Positions 54,998 to 64,000 of a DNA stretch of 64,000 nucleotides are shown piece after piece. Each line of letters begins with the position of its first letter. The stretch's first letter is position 1. Position numbers and translations under genes: made by a program. The notes under the pieces are model-generated. The model was given only the letters and a program-made list of their open reading frames with translations, searched no databases and was not told the DNA's origin. This DNA comes from Exophiala sp. HKRS030 (lineage: Eukaryota; Ascomycota; Eurotiomycetes; Chaetothyriales; Herpotrichiellaceae): positions 5,273,665 through 5,337,664 of the forward strand of contig JAHWDD010000003.1 of the NCBI GenBank assembly GCA_023897205.1, given 5' to 3'.

Positions 54998-57682
54998 ATG
55001 GGGAGGTATCAATGTCATCGATGTCCAAAGGGGTTTGCACGCCTAGAACATCTGTCTCGCCATGAGAGATCCCGTACGCAAAAATATCCTGCGTTCTGAA
55101 CAAGTTTCGGTGTTGGGTCGAATCAGCTGAAAGTTGTTATCTCTAGATACTAAAGAGAAGCCCTACTGTTGTCAATTATGCCCTTCAAGGTTCACCCGAA
55201 AGTGAGCTTTTGAGACTTCCAGCGTTTCTGGCCTTGACCACCAAAACTAATGAATGGCGAAAGGGACCTTCTTACACGACATGACCGATTCTATCACCAA
55301 CCAACCGAGGGACAACCAGTCCTCTCCTTTCCGACTTGCGAACCACAGAGTAGCCGTCAGCCTCCCCTTGGCGAGCCTGAATTCACAACCGTTTCTACAT
55401 CATGCACACAGTCGTCCTTGACTGACCTGTCAGCGCCGGTCAATCTGTGCATAGCACAATCTTCAATGGATTTTCTCGATGCTGGAGTGAGGACGGCACC
55501 CATATCGGGATCGAATCAACCACAGAATCCTGGTATGACTTCTTCTAGCGGAACCATGGATGGTGGCTCTGCCCCGGCCATACAATTTGAGGACCTCCAG
55601 GCCCCAAATCAGATTCCGCATTATCAAGTCGAGGACCTTTCGGTAGATATTTTCGACGATTACGACTGGTCCACCATGTTCCAGGATGAATCATTTGCCG
55701 ACTTGGGTCCTTCTTCCCTCGCAGATATTGCACATTCTTTTCATTATCCCCTGGCAACAACCTCCGGTGTCCCAGACCAACAAACTGTGCCTGCGTCGCC
55801 TCTAACGCAACAAAAGCAGAGGGGACTCATCATCAATACGGAGGCGACCGACCTCTCCGCCTTTGCATCTCGCCTTCCTTCCCTGGAACCTGAGGAGGTA
55901 CACCAGAGTGACTCAATGCCGCTCCTCCGTAGCAGCGACCAAACTGGAGGACAAGCACATTCTTCTTCTTCATCATCATCATGGACAGCTCAGAATCCTC
56001 GACGTTGCTTTTTAGAGGTCACCCACGAGTGTCGCCAAAGGGTCTTAAATGACCTTTTTTCGGACTTCACCAACTTCGTACCTGATGATTTTGTGCTTCC
56101 ATCGAAGCATGCGTTGAATCGTTTCGTGGCAATATATATTGCGTCTTTCTACGAACACAATCCGGTTCTACATCTTCCGACAATGTCACTCAACAATACG
56201 TCCGTGGAATTGTGCCTGGCCATCGCGGCCGTCGGAGCTCATTACTGTGGCGAAGTCGACACCAGCACGAAGCTCTACCGGGTTGCCAAAGATGTGGCCT
56301 TTGAACGAATGGACAGACTCGCCGACTCAGCTATCTCGAACGCACCGCAAGAAAGAGACGGTGCACAACAGTCGAGACTGGTCTGCCAGCAAGGGGAGTG
56401 GCCAACGCAAAAGGATTTCGTTTCGCAGGCGCAAATTGAACTCATGCAGACGTTTGTGATCCTCTTTGGGTTCTCCCTCTGGTTTCTCAAGACCCCCGGG
56501 CCAGCCTTACGCTCAAAAGCTTTATTACAATGTATTCTTGAGTCACTGATTCGAGACGTGGCGCTAGATGCGGCAAAATAAGCGACCATACAACGCAACC
56601 ACGATTGGCAGAGCTGGGTGCAGGCAGAGACTCTGAAACGAATCGTACTCGTCTCCTTCTGTCTATTCAACTTGCAAACCCTAATCCATGAAACACCACC
56701 TCCGCTCCTCTGGTCCGAGATCGACATGTGCCTGCCATGCAGCGAAGGCCGGTGGAATGCTACTAGCCCTACGGCTTGGGCATCTTCGGTCGAACAGCAG
56801 GACCTAGGTAAAGCCATGGTCCAGGAGACACTGCAAAATCTTTTCAACGAAGAAGGATCCGGCGTCCCGCACCCAAATTTCTCATCCCTGGGCGGTTACT
56901 TTCTAATCCACGCAATTCTACAACATATGTGGATACTCCAAAAGACACGCCTACTGCAGAGCAAGCCTCTGGAGGAGAGAAGCAGAGAGCAGGAAGCTGT
57001 AACCTTTGGACAATTTCAAAGAGCTCTACGTCAATGGCGTCGGGGGTGGACCAACGATCGAGAATCGTCCATGAGTCCAGTCAACCCTTGCGGACCTATC
57101 GCTTTTACTTCCACTGCTCTTTTGCGACTTGCTTACGTGCGGCTCAGTTTCTCTGCTCGCCTGATCCCTCTGCTCATCAATACTTGGAGTGCCGAGAAGA
57201 TTGCTCGGGCATTCATCCAAGCACCATCCGCAGAGCGAAATGACCGCACCACGAGGGCGGCACTGCATTGTGCCCACGCGCTGAGCATTCCTGTCAAGAT
57301 CGGTCTCAAGTTCGTAGCCAGAACTCAAGGCTTCTACTGGTCCAATCAACACGCCGTCTCATCTCTGGAGTGTGCGTTGTTCTTGTGTAAGTGGCTCCAA
57401 TCCGTGACGAGCCCGGAGGACGCAGATACAAATGTTTCAACAATTACTGAGCAAGAGATGCTGGTGATTGATTTTATTATTGCCATCGTGGCCGAAACTG
57501 ACCTCCGGGCATCCAAGGAGGTTCTGCTGCAGACGAGGAACCTCTTGAGTAGAACTGTGGTGAGAATTTGGTCCCGCTTATTCCCAGGAGACAGTGCCTG
57601 GAAAATTGTTGATCTGATCGGAAGTTCGATGAGGGCGTGTATCGACGCCCTAGACTGCAACGCAGGAATGCTAGGTAATTAA
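54998..57682 (+). pseudogene. C2H2 zinc-finger/fungal_trans transcription factor interrupted by an in-frame TAA
   Basis: Putative sequence-specific regulator. Exons: 54998-55073, 55147-55201 and 55264 onward. The short exons are needed to build two adjacent C2H2 fingers: CHRCPKGFARLEHLSRHERSH, split across exons 1 and 2, and CQLCPSRFTRK + DLLTRHDRFYH across exons 2 and 3. An acidic, Ser-rich region follows, then the fungal_trans domain starting about KHALNRFVAIYIASFYEHNP. At 56579-56581 a TAA stops the frame after 482 codons. The same frame continues without interruption (DWQSWVQAETLKRIVLVSF and on) to 57682, where the family pattern resumes. A 54-nt in-frame removal (donor GTGGCG at 56558, acceptor GCAG ending 56611) would bypass the stop, but its donor is poor and it has no clear branch site. 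Either a broken gene, a cryptic intron or a sequence error. Confidence 0.75.
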
Positions 57683-59622
57683 ATAGCAGAGTTTTCAAGG
57701 TCCATCCTGAGATGCACGACGAGTCAGATCTCCGTTGATCGATGCTGGTATTTGTCTCCGCCATTCCACACAATAAATAGTCCGTCGAGTCTTAGTAATC
57801 CATACTGAGAAGGTCTTCGAGATGCGAAAACTGACTCCCCAATGTACTTGTGTCCAAGTTTTGAAACCATGACCACATGCCTCCCCCTTCGTTTATTTCC
57901 ACCCACATAGGACGCGGCGGTGGTCCACTTTGAAGGGAAGAGACGTGTGCCTCTTGTTGCGGCTGGGCGACGCCGTGCAAGTTGTCGTTGGGAAAACAAG
58001 ATTGCTGCTGCTGACATTCATTCAGTGATGTGACCTGAGGAGGAGGAGGACTCATCCACCGCTTCTGCTGCTGGCAAGATCACCGCTGGGATGTGGAGCG
58101 GTCTTTTTTGGACCGGACCCTGCAGTATAGCCTCTCAAGTTTCGCCGGGAGGGAAACGGCGCAATATTGTAGAAATTGCAAAAGGCTTCCCATTTTGATA
58201 TAAGCCTGACCCTGGAGTTTTGAAGAATGATCCACATCACAGATTTGGGGACAATAGCCCTGTAGTACACCGCTGGATGTTAGTAGTGAGCCCTGTAACA
58301 TACGGATGTCTCCAATAGGTAATCTACATACCCCATCAGCGTTGCTGAAGGATGAAACTTTTCCCAAGAGAAATCCTGGTTGAGCAAACCTGAACACCAG
58401 TGAGCATAGTGGCGTCCTTTGTTGGTGTTATAGTTACGTTCCAGCAAATTACAACATCGTCTATGCCATAAAGCCTACGGCAAGCCAAATACTGCAACCA
58501 CAGTACACATCCATGCGTATGTTTTTCCTGCGTGGTGTCTTCGGTATTCGGCGCTAGAACTGTATCTGCCTTCGCACCCAGCATTCATCGTGGTCGTGCT
58601 GCCACTCTACCAGGTTGCACTCTTTTGGTTCAACTTCAGCTCAGCCGTGGTGCCATCTGATGATTTCTCAGCCTCATCGCCCTCTTCGTCACCTCCACTG
58701 TCATTGAATGTTCACTCAGTGCTTTACAAGTGTCTCTTCATCGAGATAGGAATCTTCTACGATCATTTAAACTTCGCCAATAGGCCCTTGCAGCTGGAGT
58801 CGACCAACCGCAAGCCGCCACAAATCCGTACATGAAACTCACCTTACAAAATGAGCATTCTCCAAATTGGCTGTGGCCTCGAAGCTGACGCCCAATCCCG
58901 CGTGCCATGGGGGCATGTTCAAGCAGGCTCAATATGTCCCGATAAGGCAGCAACCGGTGGACAGAGACACTTCTTCACACTAGGACCTTCTTGTTGCAGA
59001 TTGTTCGGTAATGGCACTCCTTTCTCACCGTGTATCGGACTAATAGTTGCAGATAAGCTCAGCTTTCATGGTCCGGCCACGAGGTCAAGATGTTCGTTCG
59101 GGTAGGTACTATGAATTGTACAGCTTCTGTCAAGGTGCATAAGTGCTACGTATTTGTTTAGTTGGGTAGACACCTGGTGCTTTTGTCATTACCAAAAGGC
59201 CACGAAAGGACCCGTCCATCATCTCCTATCTTAGGAATCCACTTGTATCAATTATCCACTCTCGCGCATGACGTTGGGTCGTCCATCCTTGTTCATTCGA
59301 CATACATTAGCTATACTAGTCTATTAGACAAATCACCACGTCCGTTCTATTTCGGCTGGAAACGTGTCTTCCTGACAACGAAAAGGCGGTACATGTTTTC
59401 TTGTCTCTAGAAGCTGTGCAGGCTCCAACATATACCTATATGTATCATCTCTCCTCCCGGCGGAAGTGCTTTCCCAATTTCAGTCTCAATAGGGCGCACA
59501 TCTGGGTCAGCGAACGAGACCAAGCTGTATACAATTGCCCCAAAAACAAATCGAGAACAAATTGTCACGTTCTCAGTTGAGAAGCTCTATGAAGTTTTTA
59601 GTCTGCCGACCGTGATACCAAT
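57683..59622. other. 1.9-kb interval with coding-like fragments but no confident intact gene
   Basis: Between the regulator and the HET gene. Fragments on the minus strand at 57792-58397 look like the end of a regulator (see separate entry). The rest, including 58590-59620, has only short frames without recognised domains. Confidence 0.4.
57792..58397 (-). pseudogene. Possible C-terminal remnant of a fungal regulator, broken by an in-frame TGA
   Basis: One minus-strand frame is open from just beyond 58397 to a TGA at 58080-58082, then open again from 58079 to a stop at 57792. The upstream part has an amphipathic helical stretch (IKMGSLLQFLQYCAVSLPAK). The downstream part is Gln/Pro-rich and ends with an acidic-hydrophobic tail (WFQNLDTSTLGSQFSHLEDL) of the kind seen at the C-termini of fungal transcription factors. 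I see no zinc cluster nearby. It may be a decayed gene, or part of a multi-exon gene whose introns I cannot place. Family not recognised. Confidence 0.3.
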
Positions 59623-62240
59623 ATGCGACTGATGAAAATCAAACCGGGGGGCATGAAATTTCTAGCAGAACTTTCAGCATGGATTCAGGAACAGAACATC
59701 GCCAAGTGGGCTGAAGGCGCGACCGTTGAAGAGGTGGAGTATTCAGAGCTGCCACAATGTGCGTACGATCTCTTGGAGTTTGTCCCTATAGGTATGTAAG
59801 AGACCAGTGCTCCTCCGTCTTTAACAGCTGAATAGAGCCGAACTGGCAACCTTGCGGTGTTGCCATCTTACCAATGATATCCGGGTCAGTCCACGTTGAG
59901 CAGGCTACAGTTCCACAAGCAACGACAGATACTACAGCTATCCGTGCAATGGCTCCGGAAGTCGACGACTCTAAAAAGATGGAAATTTGCACGTTCTGCA
60001 GCAAACTCCCGTTTCCCCAGCTTGGGACGCGCACTGTTGCGAAACCAGGGGCCAATGGCGCATCGCTAAATATTTTAGAAGTAACTAGGCTTCTACTGAC
60101 ACGAACTTTCCGCGACGTCTTTGAGAAGGCGGAAGCATGCGCAGTGTGCTTGGTGATAGCCTTGCAGGTATTGTCATCGACGTCAGACGCTGGAATTGAA
60201 CCCTCGGCCGCTGGCTCTCAACCCCCTGAGTCCAATGTTGATCCTAAGGAACGCGATTTTGCCCTTCTGGATCGTCATTTTCAGTTTCTGTACACAGAAT
60301 TGATGACATCACGCGAATCTACCCGAGAATGGAACAGGCTATCTATCCCGAATCGACTGGTTGTCGAATTGCAATTCATGGTCTCTCCGTCAAGAGGTCC
60401 CAAGACGACTCTCTCAACAATACAATTCCAGAAATGTAGCCCCGATCAGGGTATCCTCACATGCGAACCCTCAAGATTGTTTTCCGAGGACTCTGAAAAT
60501 TTACATCTTTTCGAGGGACGGATCAGACCGGATCGCTTAGATGGGGGTCTGCTCCGCGCTTGGAAGGACCACTGTTTCAACCATCATGGAGAATCTTGTG
60601 CGATGCTTGTGACACCTCCTTGTTCTCAAATGCATCTGCGGCTCATTGATGTCAACAACGAATGCATCGTGGACAGCAATGAGACCGAGCAGTGGGTTGC
60701 ACTCAGCTACGTTTGGGGCAAGTCGAACAAATTCGTTGTCACCAAGGAAAACATTGAGAAGTACCGAGAACCTGGTTCCCTGGCTGGCGCAACGTCTGCC
60801 ACTATAGCTGATGCAATGGCCGTCACAAAATTGTTAGGAGAAAGGTATCTGTGGGTTGACAGCTTGTGTATTTTGCAGGATTGCTTGGAGGACATGCAAT
60901 ACTTCATTCCGAGAATGGGCTACATATATGGGCAGTCTTGTTTCACGATCATCAACGCACATGGCCTAGATGGCACGGCAGGTTTGCCCGGCGTCAGACC
61001 CTCCACGAGGGAGGAACATGCACACATTATCGTCACGCCGGACTTCGCATTCATGAAGACGTCGGATCCAGCACATTCCAGTAAATGGGATTGCACCCTG
61101 GGTTCGACTTGGAGCACCAGAGCCTGGACTCTCCAGGAGAGGCTTCTATCGAGAAGAGTCTTGATTTTCACTTCAGGTCTGATTTATTGGGAATGTCAGA
61201 AGGCGTCCTGGAATGAGGAAACCTTCAAAGAGGTTCTGTCTGACCATGTAATCTCTCATCACCCGGACCTTGGCGACGCTGACTCCTTGAGCCATCATAT
61301 GTTGTCCAGGGTCCTGAGAACCAGGCCGTTCGACTTCGCAAACACTTACAGACACATAGCTTCTCGTTATACGGGACTTCAACTGTCCTTCCAGAAAGAT
61401 GGTCTAAACGCAATTTCCGGCCTGGTGAGAAGTCTAGCGTATATGTCTGGACACGAATTCGTTTGGGCGCTGCCGGTAACGTTCCTTTCTACTGCACTGG
61501 CTTGGGAGACCTATTCCAGTGAGCGTCATTCCTCTTCTGTGCGCAACTATCGCAGAGCACCCAATCACTCCTTGGCGAACAAGAGAGAGCGAATGGATGC
61601 TTATTTCATTCCCAGCTGGTCCTGGGTAGGATGGGAGGGAAAAATTTGGTATCCTTCGCCCAAGGGCGGAGGGTTCACCCATTCCGAGCTCTGCTTCTAT
61701 CACTTCACAGACAAAAGGACTCCAAACCTGCTTACAGGACTCGAACAGACGAATAGATCTTCAACCCCTTTCTGGGAGAGTCCAGGCTGGAATGTCAGTG
61801 GTGAGACGGCCTTGACAGAAGCACACATTCCGTCAGGGATTCCAAGTCGGCTGTTAATTGACAGGGTCCTCGGTTTCTGGACCAATACCGTTCTGGCAGA
61901 CATATCTTGGAAGGACACAGACTCTCCATGGAGATCATATTTCCATGATTCTAAAATGCAAGCCGAACTCCACGTTGACGGAGTGAACATCATGTCTGCT
62001 TGGAGCCAGATCCCGACTGAGGTGAATCCTCATTCACAAGAGTCTGGAGTTTTGATTGTCATCGGAACGAAGCCGATATCTTGCTTCGAGGACCAGGGTT
62101 GGGTGCAAAGACGCCATCTCGACGTTCTACTGGTCAATATTGAGGATCAAGTGGCATACCGGCGTGGGCTATGCCACATCAGCGAGTCAGATTGGCTGAG
62201 GCTGGGCTCAAGGCGATGGAAACCGATCTTTCTGGGGTGA
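59623..62240 (+). CDS. HET-domain protein (heterokaryon-incompatibility family)
   Basis: HET domains trigger regulated cell death on non-self contact in filamentous ascomycetes; this copy's partner is unknown. Proposed exons 59623-59791 and 59836-62240, 857 residues. The second frame alone is open from an ATG at 59874. A GTATGT donor and an AATAG acceptor 44 nt apart add an N-terminal segment (WIQEQNIAKWAEGATVEEVE) in frame. The HET core is clear: WVALSYVWG (about 341), then DAMAVTKLLGERYLWVDSLC, CFTIINAHGLDGTAGLPG, and RAWTLQERLLSRRVLIF (about 485). The region before it has two Cys pairs (CTFCSKL and CAVCLVI). The C-terminal part is large, with a WVGWEGKIWYPSP stretch, and has no NACHT or WD repeats. 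Confidence 0.85.
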
Positions 62241-63725
62241 CATCGAACAGTGAATCGATACCTTGTTGGAAAGGGGCGTGATGGAAAATCCTGAAATTGT
62301 GGGATACCTGAAGAGGTACTTTGTTGGACATCTGAAATAAGTGCTCCAAGATCCCTCCAGGATATGCTTGGTTCAAGTATTTCGGCCGTCGTATTTTCCG
62401 CCGCGCGGGAATGTTCTTGCATATATGTCGCCTCCTCATACATCCCCATGGATGAGGGAGGAAGGCCTCCTGTGTATGCAGGCTAGGAGAGGGCTTCCAA
62501 CGAGTCCCATTTTGACATCCCTCTAAGTGACTGTGGTGTCAAGACTTTCCGCCAACCATCACTGGAGCCGGGTGGTCAGGGTAGACAATAGTGTTATATC
62601 AGCATTTTCGTCACGGGAGGAGCCTGGCTCCTGCAAAGGCTCAGGACTACTCAGCTAGCTGCACCCTCCTGTCTTCTCTTTGATAGACGAGACCGCCGCA
62701 CAAGACAATAAGAGCTATTGCAGCACAGACCACCATAGGCGTAGACCCTTCCCAGGCCATCGTAGCCCAGGGACACCAGAACAGCGTCCACATCTCCACC
62801 AGGTGGCAATAAAAAAACTATCGAAACACTGTCGACAATGACCGAGTAAAGTGTTCAGAATTAGGACTTTCGGTGCCTGCCTTGCCTCGCTCAGCATTGT
62901 ACAGCCACAGCTCAAAGTTGCTCCGTCAGTGCTCTGAAAAGACAACAAAGTGCTCGGGCATGGAAATTGATACAGATCTTGTGGAGGTCAAGATTCGGCG
63001 CCGAGTATTGTGGTATTCAAAGAGTCATGAAAGACGAAGATGTGATCTTGTATTGCCTGCCAGTGCATACTGTGCCTTTGTCCGAACCAATAGACTTGAG
63101 AAATGCGACTTTCGTGGGGTGTGGTGTCACCACCATGGCGTGATGACCCCCCTGGAGTCCTTTCTATGGAGCCAACCTGGACTCTATGTAGCCTTCCGGA
63201 TTTTCAATCAAGTTAGGTTCCTCACTGACACCTTGTGCCAACAATCCGAGATGGATCTTCTCAGATACCTATATTACGTAGAACAACAGTTCTAGAATGA
63301 AATTTCCCAATGAGAGACCGATAGAGGCAGATTGGCCATCTATCGTAATCTTTAAGAGCTTCTCAGAAGAGGTCAAGCCTTGTCGGTTATGTATGGTGCC
63401 CTTGCCAGCATCGATTGCTTGACACTAATAAGGCTGCATGCTTAAAGTAAACAGTATCGAAGTGTTCAAATTGAGTAAAGTGAACCGGTTCAACCGAGGT
63501 AAGGATGATTTACAAACAAAATCTCCCAAAGGCACCGATGGCCCTTCAAAGAGTATCAGACTAGTGACTTTCGCAAATTGTACAAAGCCCCCTTTCCGGC
63601 CACTGTTCCCCATATTAAGTGCTCATACTTGCCGTGAAGCCGCTACTGTACGAGAGTCAAGACAGGTACAGATGAAGAAACTCGTCTGTTCCGCCATACA
63701 GTCCAAACAAAACACTACATAATCA
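62241..63725. other. 1.5-kb interval between HET and annexin genes
   Basis: Convergent 3' flanks. Contains one ATG-initiated frame listed separately and a short minus-strand frame near 62640-62790 encoding a possible single transmembrane segment. Nothing else is supported. Confidence 0.35.
62960..63295 (+). CDS. Hypothetical short ORF, 111 codons, doubtful
   Basis: The ATG at 62960 begins MEIDTDLVEVKIRRRVLWYS; the frame extends upstream to a GTG without an earlier ATG. It has several Cys/His residues (GVWCHHHGV) and an aromatic C-terminus (LLRYLYYVEQQF). I recognise no domain. Length alone does not exceed chance strongly. It could be a remnant of a decayed gene in this accessory region. Confidence 0.25.
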   Translation: MEIDTDLVEVKIRRRVLWYSKSHERRRCDLVLPASAYCAFVRTNRLEKCDFRGVWCHHHGVMTPLESFLWSQPGLYVAFRIFNQVRFLTDTLCQQSEMDLLRYLYYVEQQF

Positions 63726-64000
63726 TCACGTCAAACAAGCAACCATCAAGGCCTCGTAGTGGCTGCGAGTTTCTCCCTTGACACGCTGGATCAAGTCCTT
63801 CTTGTACCGATGAGCATAGGCACGCTTCACCTGGTCCATGTGTGCTCTGTTCCAGTGGACACGAACCACCCGTTGAACAAGCAGGGTGTCTTTGGTGCCA
63901 AGGCCGGCCATCGCATCTTCCAACTGCACCGCATCCGACATGGCACGGTCACATGCGCGACGCACCATGAGCAGCAGGGCGTCCTTCATGTGGCCTGAAA
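63726..64000 (-). CDS. Annexin, C-terminal repeat only (gene runs off the right edge)
   Basis: Calcium-dependent phospholipid-binding protein. The visible part, 91 residues to the stop at 63726-63728, is one annexin repeat. It carries MAGLGTKDTLLVQRVVRVHW, equivalent to the GxGTK(D) type-II Ca-binding loop, and ends YKKDLIQRVKGETRSHYEAL, matching the helix D-E GETSGDY element with Arg-Ser-His replacing the usual Ser-Gly-Asp. The frame stays open to the window end; upstream residues (SGHMKDALLLMVRRACDRA) fit the repeat's beginning. The acidic cap residue that would complete the canonical Ca site is His here, so calcium binding of this repeat may be weak. Confidence 0.85.
   Translation of the reverse strand, partial: SGHMKDALLLMVRRACDRAMSDAVQLEDAMAGLGTKDTLLVQRVVRVHWNRAHMDQVKRAYAHRYKKDLIQRVKGETRSHYEALMVACLT

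Noticed and set aside
58280..58474. Open stretch on the minus strand after a possible TAG acceptor (HWCSGLLNQDFSWEKFHP)
   Set aside because: 64 codons, no partner exon found and no family recognised; within chance length.

Overview
This window is nuclear DNA from a filamentous ascomycete (Pezizomycotina). The genes carry short GT-AG introns, mostly 44-95 nt, and include single-copy housekeeping proteins typical of the group (fused HisHF, Dbp3, Rft1, Isc1, Sin1). A HET-domain protein and a CYP504-like P450 also point to filamentous fungi. Eurotiomycetes, possibly Chaetothyriales, is my best guess from overall gene character, but the sequence does not prove it. I saw no tRNA, rRNA, CRISPR array or intact transposon.

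About 0-46 kb is a conserved core with both strands used. In order it holds: histone H4 (cut by the left edge), an L-type lectin, Tim13, the PKA catalytic subunit, Sin1 (TORC2), Ubp14, Slc1 acyltransferase, His7, a PXA-PX-nexin protein, a zinc-finger/ankyrin protein, a hotdog thioesterase, Dbp3, Rft1, proteasome beta-2, a fungal membrane protein, a small Lys-rich protein, Isc1, a ferric reductase with a Met-rich ectodomain, pinin, PHF5A/Rds3, twinfilin and the succinate/fumarate carrier. Several pairs are divergent with promoter gaps of 350-660 bp: lectin/Tim13, Sin1/Ubp14, PXA/zinc-finger, thioesterase/Dbp3 and pinin/PHF5A. Dbp3 and Rft1 converge with only 14 bp between their stop codons. Several genes need very small coding exons that simple ORF calling misses: 10 nt in H4, 23 nt in Sin1, 19 nt in twinfilin, and a 28-nt last exon in PKA.

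About 46.5-62.3 kb looks accessory. It holds a Zn-cluster-less fungal transcription factor, a zinc alcohol dehydrogenase, a three-exon tail-anchored cytochrome b5 divergent from a four-exon CYP504-like P450, and a C2H2/fungal_trans transcription factor interrupted by an in-frame TAA. A possible regulator remnant and a two-exon HET protein follow. The dehydrogenase, b5, P450 and regulator together make a plausible small oxidative (aromatic-acid type) cluster. This is an inference from adjacency and family. The right edge cuts a fungal annexin.
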